From Mycobacterium sp. E183 (GTDB lineage Bacteria; Actinomycetota; Actinomycetes; Mycobacteriales; Mycobacteriaceae), in the NCBI RefSeq assembly GCF_001667735.1, contig NZ_LZJN01000105.1, positions 1-64,000 of the forward strand: a DNA stretch of 64,000 nt, written 5' to 3'. Shown here one piece after another: positions 49,036-57,513 of the stretch (position 1 is the first letter of the stretch; each line of letters starts with the position of its first letter). Both the position numbers and the translations under genes were made by a program. The notes below the pieces were generated by a model. The model worked only from the letters and a program-made list of their open reading frames with translations. It made no database searches and had not been told where the DNA came from.

Positions 49036-49716
49036 ATGGGTAAGACGACCCCGAAGGGACGTCCCGGCGCACCGGCGGGCCAGGCGAAGCGGCCCACGTG
49101 GATGGTGGGCGGGGCCACGATCCTGACCTTCGTCGCGCTGCTCTACCTCATCGAGCTCATCGATCAGCTGACTCGGCATTCCCTGGACGAAAACGGCATC
49201 AGGCCGCTCGAGGCCGACGGGCTGTGGGGGATCGTCTTCGCCCCGGTCCTGCACGCCAACTGGCAGCATCTGATGGCCAACACGATCCCGCTTCTGGTGC
49301 TGGGCTTCCTGATGACGCTGGCCGGGCTGAGCCGGTTCGTCTGGGCCACGGCGATCGTGTGGATCCTCGGCGGTTTCGGCACCTGGCTGATCGGCAACGT
49401 GGGCAGCTCCTGCGGGCCGACCGATCACATCGGGGCCTCCGGCCTGATCTTCGGCTGGCTGGCCTTTTTGCTCGTGTTCGGGATCTTCGTGCGCAGGTTC
49501 GCCGACATCGCGATCGGATTGGTGGTGCTGTTCGCGTACGGCGGCGTGCTGCTGGGCGCCATGCCGGTGCTGGGCAGGTGTGGGGGCGTGTCGTGGCAGG
49601 GTCACCTCTGCGGCGCCATCGCCGGTGTCATCGCCGCGTATTGGTTGTCCGCACCGGAACGCAAGGCCCGCGCGAAGAGGAAAGCCGGCGCCACGACGCC
49701 GCGCCCCCAGACATGA
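49036..49716 (+). CDS. Rhomboid-family intramembrane protease
   Basis: 226 residues, about six membrane helices. The catalytic serine is in [11 protein letters not shown] (GxSG) and the histidine in [12 protein letters not shown], giving a complete dyad. It corresponds to Rv1337. Substrates are not known. It overlaps murI by 4 nt (ATGA), so it is co-translated with it. Its start probably uses its own promoter, since the mec-cysO-cysM genes are missing upstream. Confidence 0.91.
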   Translation: MGKTTPKGRPGAPAGQAKRPTWMVGGATILTFVALLYLIELIDQLTRHSLDENGIRPLEADGLWGIVFAPVLHANWQHLMANTIPLLVLGFLMTLAGLSRFVWATAIVWILGGFGTWLIGNVGSSCGPTDHIGASGLIFGWLAFLLVFGIFVRRFADIAIGLVVLFAYGGVLLGAMPVLGRCGGVSWQGHLCGAIAGVIAAYWLSAPERKARAKRKAGATTPRPQT

Positions 49717-50528
49717 GCTCGCCGTTGGCGCCCGTCGGGATCTTCGATTCCGGCGTCGGGGGACTGACCGTCGCGCGGGCCATCATCGACCAATTGCCCG
49801 ACGAGGACATCGTCTACGTCGGCGACACCGGCCACGGGCCGTACGGTCCGCTCACCATTCCCGAGGTCCGCGCGCACGCGCTGGCGATCGGCGACGACCT
49901 GGTGGGCCGCGGCGTCAAGGCGTTGGTGATCGCCTGCAACACGGCGTCGGCGGCGTGCCTGCGGGACGCCCGCGAGCGCTACGACGTGCCGGTCGTCGAG
50001 GTGATCCTGCCGGCGGTGCGCCGCGCGGTCGCCACGACGCGCAACGGTCGCATCGGTGTCATCGGCACGCGGGCGACCATCAACTCGCACGCCTACCAGG
50101 ACGCGTTCGCCGCCGCCCGCGACACCGAGATCACCGCGGTGGCCTGTCCGCGCTTCGTCGACTTCGTCGAGCGCGGTGTGACCAGTGGCCGCCAGGTGCT
50201 CGGGCTGGCGGAGGGCTATCTGGAGCCGTTGCAGCGCGCCCAGGTCGACACCCTGGTGCTCGGCTGCACGCATTACCCGCTGCTGTCCGGGTTGATCCAG
50301 CTGGCGATGGGCGAGCACGTGACGCTGGTGTCCAGCGCCGAGGAAACCGCCAAGGAGGTGCTGCGGGTGCTCACCGAGCGCGACCTGCTGCGCCCGCATG
50401 ACGCGCCACCCGCGACCCGGGTCTTCGAAGCCACCGGCGACCCCGAGGCCTTCACCAAGTTGGCGGCCCGGTTCCTGGGTCCCGCGGTCACCGGTGTGCA
50501 ACCCGTTCACCACGTGCGGATCGACTAA
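49713..50528 (+). CDS. murI: Glutamate racemase
   Basis: Makes D-glutamate for peptidoglycan. 271 residues. The catalytic pair is C75 ([12 protein letters not shown]) and C185 ([12 protein letters not shown]), with [10 protein letters not shown] at the N-terminus. The stop TAA overlaps an ATG (TAATG) that opens the repeat-encoded frame described below. Confidence 0.96.
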   Translation: MSSPLAPVGIFDSGVGGLTVARAIIDQLPDEDIVYVGDTGHGPYGPLTIPEVRAHALAIGDDLVGRGVKALVIACNTASAACLRDARERYDVPVVEVILPAVRRAVATTRNGRIGVIGTRATINSHAYQDAFAAARDTEITAVACPRFVDFVERGVTSGRQVLGLAEGYLEPLQRAQVDTLVLGCTHYPLLSGLIQLAMGEHVTLVSSAEETAKEVLRVLTERDLLRPHDAPPATRVFEATGDPEAFTKLAARFLGPAVTGVQPVHHVRID

Positions 50529-50764
50529 TGCGATTGATGGCGACCCACTTCGCCCGGCTTCGCCGCGCTCGTGATCGCCATGTGCGATTGTTGGCGACCC
50601 ACTTCGCCCGGCTTCGCCGCGCTCGTGATCGCCACGTGCGGTTGATGGCGACCCACTTCGCCCGGCTTCGCCGCGCTCGTGATCGCCATGTGCGGATGAC
50701 GAGATTCTCATCACATGAATGCGGCGATGTTTTCGTCACGGTCGCATCGGGCATGGCACAGTAG
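50528..50764 (+). CDS. Repeat-encoded open frame bridging two genes
   Basis: 78 codons. Because the unit is 54 bp (18 codons) the three copies translate in one frame into three near-identical basic blocks containing MATHFARLRRARDRHVR. Its ATG overlaps the murI stop (TAATG) and its TAG overlaps the GTG of the next gene (TAGTG). This is the stop/start overlap described for MIRU elements. A stable protein is doubtful; the frame may keep ribosomes running between the two genes. Confidence 0.3.
   Translation: MRLMATHFARLRRARDRHVRLLATHFARLRRARDRHVRLMATHFARLRRARDRHVRMTRFSSHECGDVFVTVASGMAQ
50529..50690 (+). repeat. 54-bp tandem repeat, three copies (MIRU-VNTR-like)
   Basis: Three units start at 50529, 50583 and 50637, each 54 bp, differing at only a few bases, with a truncated fourth beginning at 50691. 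The core is acccacttcgcccggcttcg followed by ccgcgctcgtgatcgcca. It lies between murI and the phosphodiesterase gene. Unit size and position resemble MIRU-type minisatellites of mycobacteria. Copy number is likely to vary between strains. Confidence 0.9.
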
Positions 50765-51546
50765 TGTCCGTGCGAATAACCGTGCTCGGCTGCTCGGGCA
50801 GCGTGGTGGGGCCGGATTCGCCCGCGTCGGGATATCTGCTCCGGGCACCGGACACTCCGCCGATGGTCATCGACTTCGGCGGCGGTGTATTGGGCGCGCT
50901 GCAGCGCTACGCCGATCCCGCCTCCGTGCACGTGCTCCTGTCACACCTACACGCCGACCACTGCCTCGATCTGCCCGGCCTGTTCGTATGGCGGCGCTAT
51001 CACCCGTCCCGCCCCGGCGGCAAGGCGTTGTTGTACGGCCCCGGTGACACCTGGTCTCGACTGGGCGCCGCCTCGTCACCGTATGGCGGCGAAATCGACG
51101 ACTGCTCAGACATTTTCGACGTTCGGCACTGGGTCGACGGCGAACCGGTGACCTTCGGGTCGCTCACGGTGACGCCGCGGGTGGTGGCCCACCCGACGGA
51201 GTCCTACGGCATGAGGATCACCGATTCAACCGGCGCTTCGTTCGTCTACAGCGGCGACACCGGCGTGTGTGACCAGTTGGTCGAGTTGGCTCGCGACGCC
51301 GACGTCTTCCTCTGCGAAGCCTCCTGGACGCACTCGCCGGACCGGCCGCCCGCCCTGCACCTGTCGGGCACCGAGGCGGGCAGGACCGCGGCGCAGGCCG
51401 GCGTTCGCGAGCTGTTGCTCACCCACATCCCGCCGTGGACGTCGCGTGAGGACGTGATCAGCGAGGCCAAGGCCGAGTTCGACGGCCCCGTCCACGCGGT
51501 GGTGTGCGGCGAAACGTTCGACATCCGCCGCTCTGAAAGGGTCTGA
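50764..51546 (+). CDS. Metallo-beta-lactamase-fold cAMP phosphodiesterase
   Basis: 260 residues from GTG 50764, chosen for its overlap with the preceding frame. The metal motif is LLSHLHADHCLDLPG (HxHxDH), with further ligands in YSGDTGVCD and LLLTHIPPW. It matches Rv1339, reported as an atypical class II-like cyclic-nucleotide phosphodiesterase affecting antibiotic tolerance. A longer start at ATG 50719 (MRRCFRHG) resembles the M. tuberculosis annotation and cannot be excluded. Confidence 0.88.
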   Translation: MSVRITVLGCSGSVVGPDSPASGYLLRAPDTPPMVIDFGGGVLGALQRYADPASVHVLLSHLHADHCLDLPGLFVWRRYHPSRPGGKALLYGPGDTWSRLGAASSPYGGEIDDCSDIFDVRHWVDGEPVTFGSLTVTPRVVAHPTESYGMRITDSTGASFVYSGDTGVCDQLVELARDADVFLCEASWTHSPDRPPALHLSGTEAGRTAAQAGVRELLLTHIPPWTSREDVISEAKAEFDGPVHAVVCGETFDIRRSERV

Positions 51547-51557
51547 GCGCCCCGCGT

Positions 51558-51563
51558 TAGGGT
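51558..51563 (+). promoter_or_regulatory. -10 box, leaderless start of rph
   Basis: TAGGGT ends 7 nt before GTG 51571, with TGGCGTC between; no ribosome-binding site. Confidence 0.4.
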
Positions 51564-51570
51564 TGGCGTC

Positions 51571-52350
<780 letters not shown>

Positions 52351-52374
52351 CCGGGTCAGATGGTGCTGACCCGC

Positions 52375-52409
52375 GGCGCCCGGCTTCGCCACGGTTGCGA
52401 TCATCGCGG
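52375..52409 (+). repeat. Repeat-like 35-nt insertion at the rdgB start
   Basis: The segment between atggtgctgacccgc (52360-52374) and ctgctggtcgcc (52410) contains cgcccggcttcgcc, identical to the core of the 54-bp repeat at 50529, followed by a diverged tail. The flanking codons would read MVLTR-LLVA, like the M. tuberculosis N-terminus, if the 35 nt were absent. Confidence 0.45.
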
Positions 52410-53000
52410 CTGCTGGTCGCCAGCCGCAACCGCAAAAAGCTCGCCGAACTGCGCCGGGTGCTCGACGCGGCCGGGCTGACGGGGTTGACGTTGGTGTCTT
52501 TGGACGACGTGCCCGCCTTCGCGGAGGCGCCCGAGACGGGCGCCACTTTTGAGGACAACGCGTTGGCCAAGGCTCGCGATGCGTTCGCCGCGACGGGCTT
52601 ACCCGCGGTGGCCGACGACTCCGGTCTGGAGGTGGCCGCGTTGAACGGGATGCCCGGCGTGCTCTCGGCGCGCTGGTCGGGTAACCACGGCGACGACGCC
52701 GCCAACACCGGGCTGCTGCTGGCGCAGTTGAGCGACGTGCCCGACGACCGGCGCGGCGCGGCCTTCGTCTCCGCCTGCGCCCTGGCCGGGCCGTCCGGGG
52801 AGGTCGTCGTCCGCGGCGAGTGGTCCGGGACCATCGCGCGGGAACCGCGGGGCGGCGGCGGTTTCGGCTATGACCCGGTTTTCCTTCCGGCCGGGTCCGA
52901 CCGCACCGCGGCGGAGCTCAGTCCCGAGGAGAAGGACGCGGTCTCGCATCGCGGCCGCGCGCTGGCGTTGCTGGTGCCGGCGCTGCGCGAGTTGGCCTAG
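52395..53000 (+). CDS. rdgB: XTP/dITP pyrophosphatase
   Basis: Cleanses the nucleotide pool of dITP, XTP and related noncanonical triphosphates. 201 residues from TTG 52395. The family motif VASRNRKKLAELR begins just inside. FEDNALAKA, VADDSGLEVAALNGMPGVLSAR, GFGYDPVF and AVSHRGRAL are all intact. The start is weak: no ribosome-binding site and no ATG/GTG in frame, because a 35-nt repeat-like insertion separates a plausible old ATG (52360) from the frame. Confidence 0.9.
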   Translation: MRSSRLLVASRNRKKLAELRRVLDAAGLTGLTLVSLDDVPAFAEAPETGATFEDNALAKARDAFAATGLPAVADDSGLEVAALNGMPGVLSARWSGNHGDDAANTGLLLAQLSDVPDDRRGAAFVSACALAGPSGEVVVRGEWSGTIAREPRGGGGFGYDPVFLPAGSDRTAAELSPEEKDAVSHRGRALALLVPALRELA

Positions 53001-53055
53001 GCGTCCGCCCGCATCGTGTGTCGCGCGGTCGAGCGGCTTCCGTCGCGGATGAGGT

Positions 53056-53406
53056 CTACAAGTCGAAGCGGGCCTTCACGTCCCTGGTCTGGACTTGCTC
53101 GACGATGATCCCCAGCAGCGGGATGGTGCCGGCAAGGAGGACACCGATCGTCTTGGGTATTGGCCAGCGGACCTTGACGGCCAGATTGAAGGCGGTCAGG
53201 ACATAGATGAAGTACACCCAACCGTGCACCACTTCGATCCAGCGGATCTCGTGGTGCAGGACAAGGTGCGAGACGATCTCGTAGCACAGTGCGATCAGCC
53301 AGAGCCCCGTCGCCCACGCCATGACCCGGTAGCCGAGCAACGCGCTGCGGATCTTCTCCACGGGGAATGCCGACGCCTGAGGTCCAGGTGTCTCCGGTGT
53401 GGTCAT
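53056..53406 (-). CDS. DUF3817 membrane protein
   Basis: 116 residues with about three membrane helices (VMAWATGLWLIALCYEIV, VHGWVYFIYVLTAFNLAV, TIGVLLAGTIPLLGIIVE). It matches Rv1342c-type proteins of unknown function. It overlaps the preceding lprD-type gene by 4 nt on the same strand and converges with rdgB across 55 nt. Confidence 0.86.
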   Translation of the reverse strand: MTTPETPGPQASAFPVEKIRSALLGYRVMAWATGLWLIALCYEIVSHLVLHHEIRWIEVVHGWVYFIYVLTAFNLAVKVRWPIPKTIGVLLAGTIPLLGIIVEQVQTRDVKARFDL

Positions 53407-53783
53407 GCGGTGGTCCTGTTCTGCTTTTGGGTGTCTTGTTTGGCAAGCTCGGCCAGGTAGGCGTTGTACTCCGCCAGCGCGGGATCGTCGGACGGCTGTT
53501 GCATCGGCTTGGGGCGTTCGGGCAGCAAGCCGGAGGGTATCTCGGTGAGTTCGGTATCGCGCCGAGGCTCGGGCGGCATCTCTTCGTAGCGCACGTATTT
53601 GCGGTATGCGTACACGCAGAACCAGGCGAACAACGGCCACTGCAGCGCATAGCCGAGGTTCTGGAACGTGCCGGAGACCGACTGGAACCTGGTCCATTGC
53701 CACCAGCCCAGCGCCAGGCAACCACACGCCGCGACGATCACCAAGGCGATCAGGGCGGGCCTGCGACGACGCGTAGTGGACAC
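53403..53783 (-). CDS. lprD: LprD-type membrane protein
   Basis: 126 residues from GTG 53783 (VSTTRRRRPALIALVIV). A basic N-terminus leads into a hydrophobic helix containing CGC, the basis of its annotation as a putative lipoprotein in M. tuberculosis. A second helix (YALQWPLFAWFCVYAY) and a Pro-rich soluble tail follow. The spacing is not a clean lipobox, so a two-helix membrane protein is equally likely. Function unknown. Confidence 0.83.
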   Translation of the reverse strand: MSTTRRRRPALIALVIVAACGCLALGWWQWTRFQSVSGTFQNLGYALQWPLFAWFCVYAYRKYVRYEEMPPEPRRDTELTEIPSGLLPERPKPMQQPSDDPALAEYNAYLAELAKQDTQKQNRTTA

Positions 53784-53880
53784 CCCTTGACGGTACCGCT
53801 CACGACTTGGCTCCGACGAATACGTCGAGGCGCGCCACCACCGGGCCGGTCCCCGCACTGAGCGGTACGATCGGCACGCT

Positions 53881-53967
53881 GCGGGCGTGGTGGAATTGGC
53901 AGACACCCCGGCTTTAGGTGCCGGTGCTCGAAAGAGCGTGGGGGTTCGAGTCCCTCCGCCCGCACCA
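53881..53967 (+). tRNA. tRNA-Leu (anticodon TAG)
   Basis: Acceptor stem gcgggcg pairs with cgcccgc; discriminator A; CCA is encoded (53965-53967). The anticodon stem ccggc/gccgg holds the loop tttaggt with anticodon TAG at 53915-53917, reading CUA. A long variable arm (gctc-gaaa-gagc) marks a class II tRNA. TTCGAGTCC is the T loop. It lies at the place where M. tuberculosis has mbt genes beside irtA, a possible recombination point. Confidence 0.97.
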
Positions 53968-54040
53968 TCTGTTCGCCTTCGGCGGGCGTTAAACCCTCCC
54001 TGCGGGGTACGTGCAATGCACGGGACACCAGGGAGACGCC

Positions 54041-54349
54041 ATGGCCATCGGAAACGACGAAACAGTTACCGCCAAAGATGTCGAGCGAGCCGAACGACGG
54101 GCCGCGGAAGCGCGGGAACGCGCCGCGCATGCCGGGCTCTCGGCCGCTCGCAGCTTGGAGGAATCGGCCCTGCAGCACGAACGAATCGCGCGGGTCCAAG
54201 ACCGCAGCGTCGAACAACGCGTGTCTGACGTGGGTGCACACCAGAAATCGGCGGTTCACCATCGCGAGTTCGCGGCCGAGGACCGCAAGCTGGCCGAGCT
54301 GAAAAGGAGTGAGTCCGAGGCCGACCTGGCCCTCGACGCGGACTACTAG
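54041..54349 (+). CDS. Small charged coiled-coil protein, unknown
   Basis: 102 residues from ATG 54041 with AGGGAGA upstream. Almost entirely helical, rich in Ala, Glu and Arg with few hydrophobics (VERAERRAAEARERAAHAG, HHREFAAEDRKLAELKRSE), suggesting a soluble coiled coil. No domain recognised and no M. tuberculosis counterpart at this site. Its stop shares CTAG with the stop of the convergent DCC gene (4-nt overlap). Confidence 0.7.
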   Translation: MAIGNDETVTAKDVERAERRAAEARERAAHAGLSAARSLEESALQHERIARVQDRSVEQRVSDVGAHQKSAVHHREFAAEDRKLAELKRSESEADLALDADY

Positions 54350-54771
54350 GCCTGCAGAAAGCGGGCACGAACCTCCGGCGGCGGCAGCGGACACGTGTCG
54401 TATTTGCCGAAGATGCGATAGCGGACGTCCGCGATCCGGTCGTAGAGCCAGTCGCGCAGGGGAGCCGGGATGATGCGGGCGGCCCCGAGCAGCTTCCACG
54501 GACCGCCAAGGTAATCCACCACGCGCAGGGCGGCCGCGGACCGGACGGCGACGCGTTCTCCCGGCTGTTCGGGTTCGTCGACGAACACCACCGAGTCCAC
54601 GTCTTTGACGGCCGGGTGCCGGGCAAAGACCTCCTGGGCGAAATCGCTGTCCAGGGGCGCGAAGCGCAGCGTGCCGTGGGGATCGAACCGAAGTATCGTC
54701 CGCACCGCTGAGTTGCAGACGCCGCAGACCCCGTCGTAGAGCAACACCGGCGGAACCGATTCACCGCTCAC
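54346..54771 (-). CDS. DCC-family thiol-disulfide oxidoreductase-like protein
   Basis: 141 residues, DUF393/DCC family. The N-terminal YDGVCGVCNSAVR holds the CxxC redox motif, followed by LRFAPLDSD, and WLYDRIADVRYRIFGKYDTC near the end. Family members are predicted thioredoxin-like enzymes. It is divergent from irtA, and its start lies 44 nt from the IdeR box, so it might be iron-regulated too (inference). Confidence 0.85.
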   Translation of the reverse strand: MSGESVPPVLLYDGVCGVCNSAVRTILRFDPHGTLRFAPLDSDFAQEVFARHPAVKDVDSVVFVDEPEQPGERVAVRSAAALRVVDYLGGPWKLLGAARIIPAPLRDWLYDRIADVRYRIFGKYDTCPLPPPEVRARFLQA

Positions 54772-54808
54772 ACGTCCAGGCTACCGATCGACCCCCGGCA
54801 GCCCGAGT

Positions 54809-54837
54809 TTGACCTTTGGTAAGGCAACCCTTAGTTT
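54809..54837 (+). promoter_or_regulatory. Promoter of irtA-irtB
   Basis: TTGACC (54809-54814), a 17-nt spacer and TAGTTT (54832-54837). The IdeR box fills the spacer, so a bound repressor would block RNA polymerase. Start site expected near 54844, giving a leader of about 84 nt. Confidence 0.65.
54815..54833. promoter_or_regulatory. IdeR (iron) box
   Basis: The 19-bp site tttggtaaggcaaccctta matches the IdeR/DtxR consensus ttaggttaggctaacctaa at 14 positions. This includes most of the central symmetric core. Iron-loaded IdeR represses irtAB in mycobacteria, which fits the position over the promoter. Confidence 0.8.
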
Positions 54838-54927
54838 GTGGCGGTAACGTATTCAGCGGAGGTTCCGTCCGGCCGGCCGCTCCTGAAGTCCGTCGCGAAG
54901 CCTCAGCGCCGCGGGAAAGGACCGCCG

Positions 54928-57513
54928 ATGGCACGCGGGTTCCAGGGCGTGATGTTGCGCAGCTTCGGCGCTCGCGACCACACCGCGACGGTGCTCGAAA
55001 CCGTCCAGATTGCACCGCATTTCGTGCGGGTGCGGATGGCGTCGCCGACACTGTTCGAGGACGTGGATGCCGAACCCGCCGCGTGGCTGCGGTTCTGGTT
55101 TCCCGACCCCGACGGATCCAACACCGAGTTCCAGCGCGCCTACACCATCTCCGAGGCCGACGCCACGAACTGCCGATTCGCGGTCGACGTCGTGCTGCAC
55201 GAGCCCGCAGGCCCGGCGTCGAAGTGGGCGCGCACCGTGGAACCCGGCGCGACGATCGCCGTCATGGCGCTGATGGGCTCGTCGCGCTTCGACGTGCCAC
55301 CCGAGCAGCCGGCCGGCTACCTGCTGATCGGTGACTCGGCGTCGATCCCCGGCATGAACGGGATCATCGGAGTCGTCCCCAACGAAGTGCCGATCGAGAT
55401 GTATCTCGAGCAACACGACGACCATGACGTCCTGATCCCGATCGCGCCGCACCCCCGTCTGAAAGTGCACTGGGTGGCCCGCCGCGACGAGAAGTCCCTT
55501 GCGGCGGCGATCCATAACCGCGACTGGTCCAACTGGTACGCGTGGGCCACACCCGAGGCCACGGTCCTCAAGCACGTCCGCACGCGACTGCGCGACGACT
55601 TCGGTTTTCCCAAGTCGGAGATTCACGCCCAGGCCTACTGGAGCGCCGGCCGGGCGATGGGCATCCAGCGCGGCGACGAGCCCGCATCCGTGAATGAGCC
55701 CGCACACGAGCAGGTTTCGCCGCCAGGACCGACCTCGCAGACGCCCGCCCCCGCAGCGCGCGGCCACTGGCGCGCTCAGGGGGCCGGCCGGTTGCTCGCG
55801 CCGTTGCGCTCGGCGCTGATTCTTTCCGGGGTGCTGCAGGCCGTCATCACCATGGTGCAGCTGGCGCCGTTCGTCCTGCTGGTCGAGCTGGCCCGCCTGC
55901 TGGTCACCGGGGCGCCCGCATCCCGACTCTGGAACGTCGGGATCGCGGCCGTTGCGCTGCTGGGAACGGGCGCCGTCCTGGGCGCGGCGCTCACGCTGTG
56001 GCTGCACGTCGTCGACGCCCGGTTCGCCGCCGACCTGCGGTCGCGGTTGTTGCGCAAGCTATCCCGATTGCCACTGGGCTGGTTCACCACGCGTGGATCG
56101 GGCTCGATCAAGCAGCTGCTGCAGGACGACACGCTGTCGCTGCACTATCTGGTCACCCACGCCATCCCGGACGCGGTCGCGGCGATCATCGCCCCGGTGG
56201 CGGTGCTGGTCTACCTCTTCGCCGTCGACTGGCGGGTGGCGCTCGTGCTGTTCCTGCCCGTGCTGGTGTACCTGGTGTTGACGTCGTCGCTCACGATTCA
56301 GTCGGGCCCGCGCATTCCGCAATCGCAGCGCTGGGCCGAGAAGATGAGCGGCGAGGCCGGCGCCTACCTGGAGGGCCAGCCGGTGATCCGCGTCTTCGGC
56401 GGCGCGGCCGCCTCCAGTTTCCGCCGCCGCCTGGACGAATACGTCGAATTCCTGGTCTCCTGGCAGCGGCCGCTCGCCGGCAAGAAGACGCTGATGGACC
56501 TGGTCACCCGGCCCTCCACCTTCTTGTGGCTCATCGTGCTCACGGGCACCCTGCTCACCGTCACCGGGCGGATGGATCCGGTGAATCTCGTGCCGTTCCT
56601 GTTGCTGGGCACCACATTCGGGGCACGCCTGCTGGGTATCGCGTACGGAGTGGGCGGCATCAGCGCCGGCATGCTGGCCGCCCGGCGCCTGCAGAACACA
56701 CTCGACGAGCCCGAACTCGCCGTGCGGCCGCAAGACGGGTCCGGGGATCCGTCGGCGACGGTGGTGTTCGACGGCGTCAGCTTCGGCTATCGCCCGGGCG
56801 TCCCGGTGATCCGCGACGTGTCGCTGACGCTGCGGCCCGGCACCGTCACCGCCCTCGTCGGCCCGTCCGGGTCCGGCAAGTCCACGCTGGCCGCCCTGCT
56901 GGCCCGGTTCCACGACGTCGAAGAGGGCGCGATACGCGTTGGGGGGCAAGACATCCGGTCGATGGCCGCCGATGAGCTCTACGAGAAGGTCGGCTTCGTC
57001 CTGCAGGAGACGCAGCTGGTGCACGGCACCGTCGCCGAGAACATCGCGCTGGCCGTCCCGGATGCCGCCGCGGCGCAGATTCAGGAGGCGGCGCGCCAGG
57101 CCCAGATCCACGACCGCATCATGCGATTGCCTGACCGCTACGACACGGTGCTCGGCGCGGGAACGGGGTTGTCGGGCGGGGAACGGCAGCGGTTGACGAT
57201 CGCGCGGGCAATCCTGGCGGACACCCCGGTCCTGATCCTCGACGAGGCCACCGCGTTCGCCGACCCCGAATCGGAATACCTTGTGCAGCAAGCGCTTAAC
57301 CGGCTGACCCGGCATCGCACCGTCCTGGTGATCGCCCATCGGCTGCACACGGTCACCGGAGCCGACCAGATCGTCGTGCTCGACCACGGCCGGATCGCCG
57401 AACGCGGCACGCACGACGAGTTGCTGGCCGCCGACGGCCGATACCGGCGGCTGTGGGAAGGCGGCCGGCGTGACCCGGTTGCCGCCACCACCGCTCGGGA
57501 GGGGACGCGATGA
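54928..57513 (+). CDS. irtA: Siderophore ABC transporter IrtA with ferric reductase domain
   Basis: Imports ferric carboxymycobactin/mycobactin and reduces the iron, with IrtB as partner. 861 residues from ATG 54928 (GGGAAAGGA upstream), like M. tuberculosis IrtA. The N-terminal ~245 residues are a siderophore-interaction/FAD domain ([23 protein letters not shown]). Six membrane helices follow at ~310-590. The nucleotide-binding domain has Walker [11 protein letters not shown], signature [10 protein letters not shown], Walker [11 protein letters not shown] and H-loop VIAHRLH. Controlled by the IdeR box upstream. Confidence 0.96.
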   Translation: MARGFQGVMLRSFGARDHTATVLETVQIAPHFVRVRMASPTLFEDVDAEPAAWLRFWFPDPDGSNTEFQRAYTISEADATNCRFAVDVVLHEPAGPASKWARTVEPGATIAVMALMGSSRFDVPPEQPAGYLLIGDSASIPGMNGIIGVVPNEVPIEMYLEQHDDHDVLIPIAPHPRLKVHWVARRDEKSLAAAIHNRDWSNWYAWATPEATVLKHVRTRLRDDFGFPKSEIHAQAYWSAGRAMGIQRGDEPASVNEPAHEQVSPPGPTSQTPAPAARGHWRAQGAGRLLAPLRSALILSGVLQAVITMVQLAPFVLLVELARLLVTGAPASRLWNVGIAAVALLGTGAVLGAALTLWLHVVDARFAADLRSRLLRKLSRLPLGWFTTRGSGSIKQLLQDDTLSLHYLVTHAIPDAVAAIIAPVAVLVYLFAVDWRVALVLFLPVLVYLVLTSSLTIQSGPRIPQSQRWAEKMSGEAGAYLEGQPVIRVFGGAAASSFRRRLDEYVEFLVSWQRPLAGKKTLMDLVTRPSTFLWLIVLTGTLLTVTGRMDPVNLVPFLLLGTTFGARLLGIAYGVGGISAGMLAARRLQNTLDEPELAVRPQDGSGDPSATVVFDGVSFGYRPGVPVIRDVSLTLRPGTVTALVGPSGSGKSTLAALLARFHDVEEGAIRVGGQDIRSMAADELYEKVGFVLQETQLVHGTVAENIALAVPDAAAAQIQEAARQAQIHDRIMRLPDRYDTVLGAGTGLSGGERQRLTIARAILADTPVLILDEATAFADPESEYLVQQALNRLTRHRTVLVIAHRLHTVTGADQIVVLDHGRIAERGTHDELLAADGRYRRLWEGGRRDPVAATTAREGTR

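Noticed and set aside
50529..50690. Tandem repeats considered as a CRISPR array
   Set aside because: The 54-bp units are directly adjacent with no unique spacers and no cas genes nearby; it is a minisatellite.
53985..54010. SigF-like promoter (GTT...GGGTA) before the small coiled-coil gene
   Set aside because: The spacer is about 13-14 nt, shorter than the usual 15-17 nt, and the -35 match is poor.
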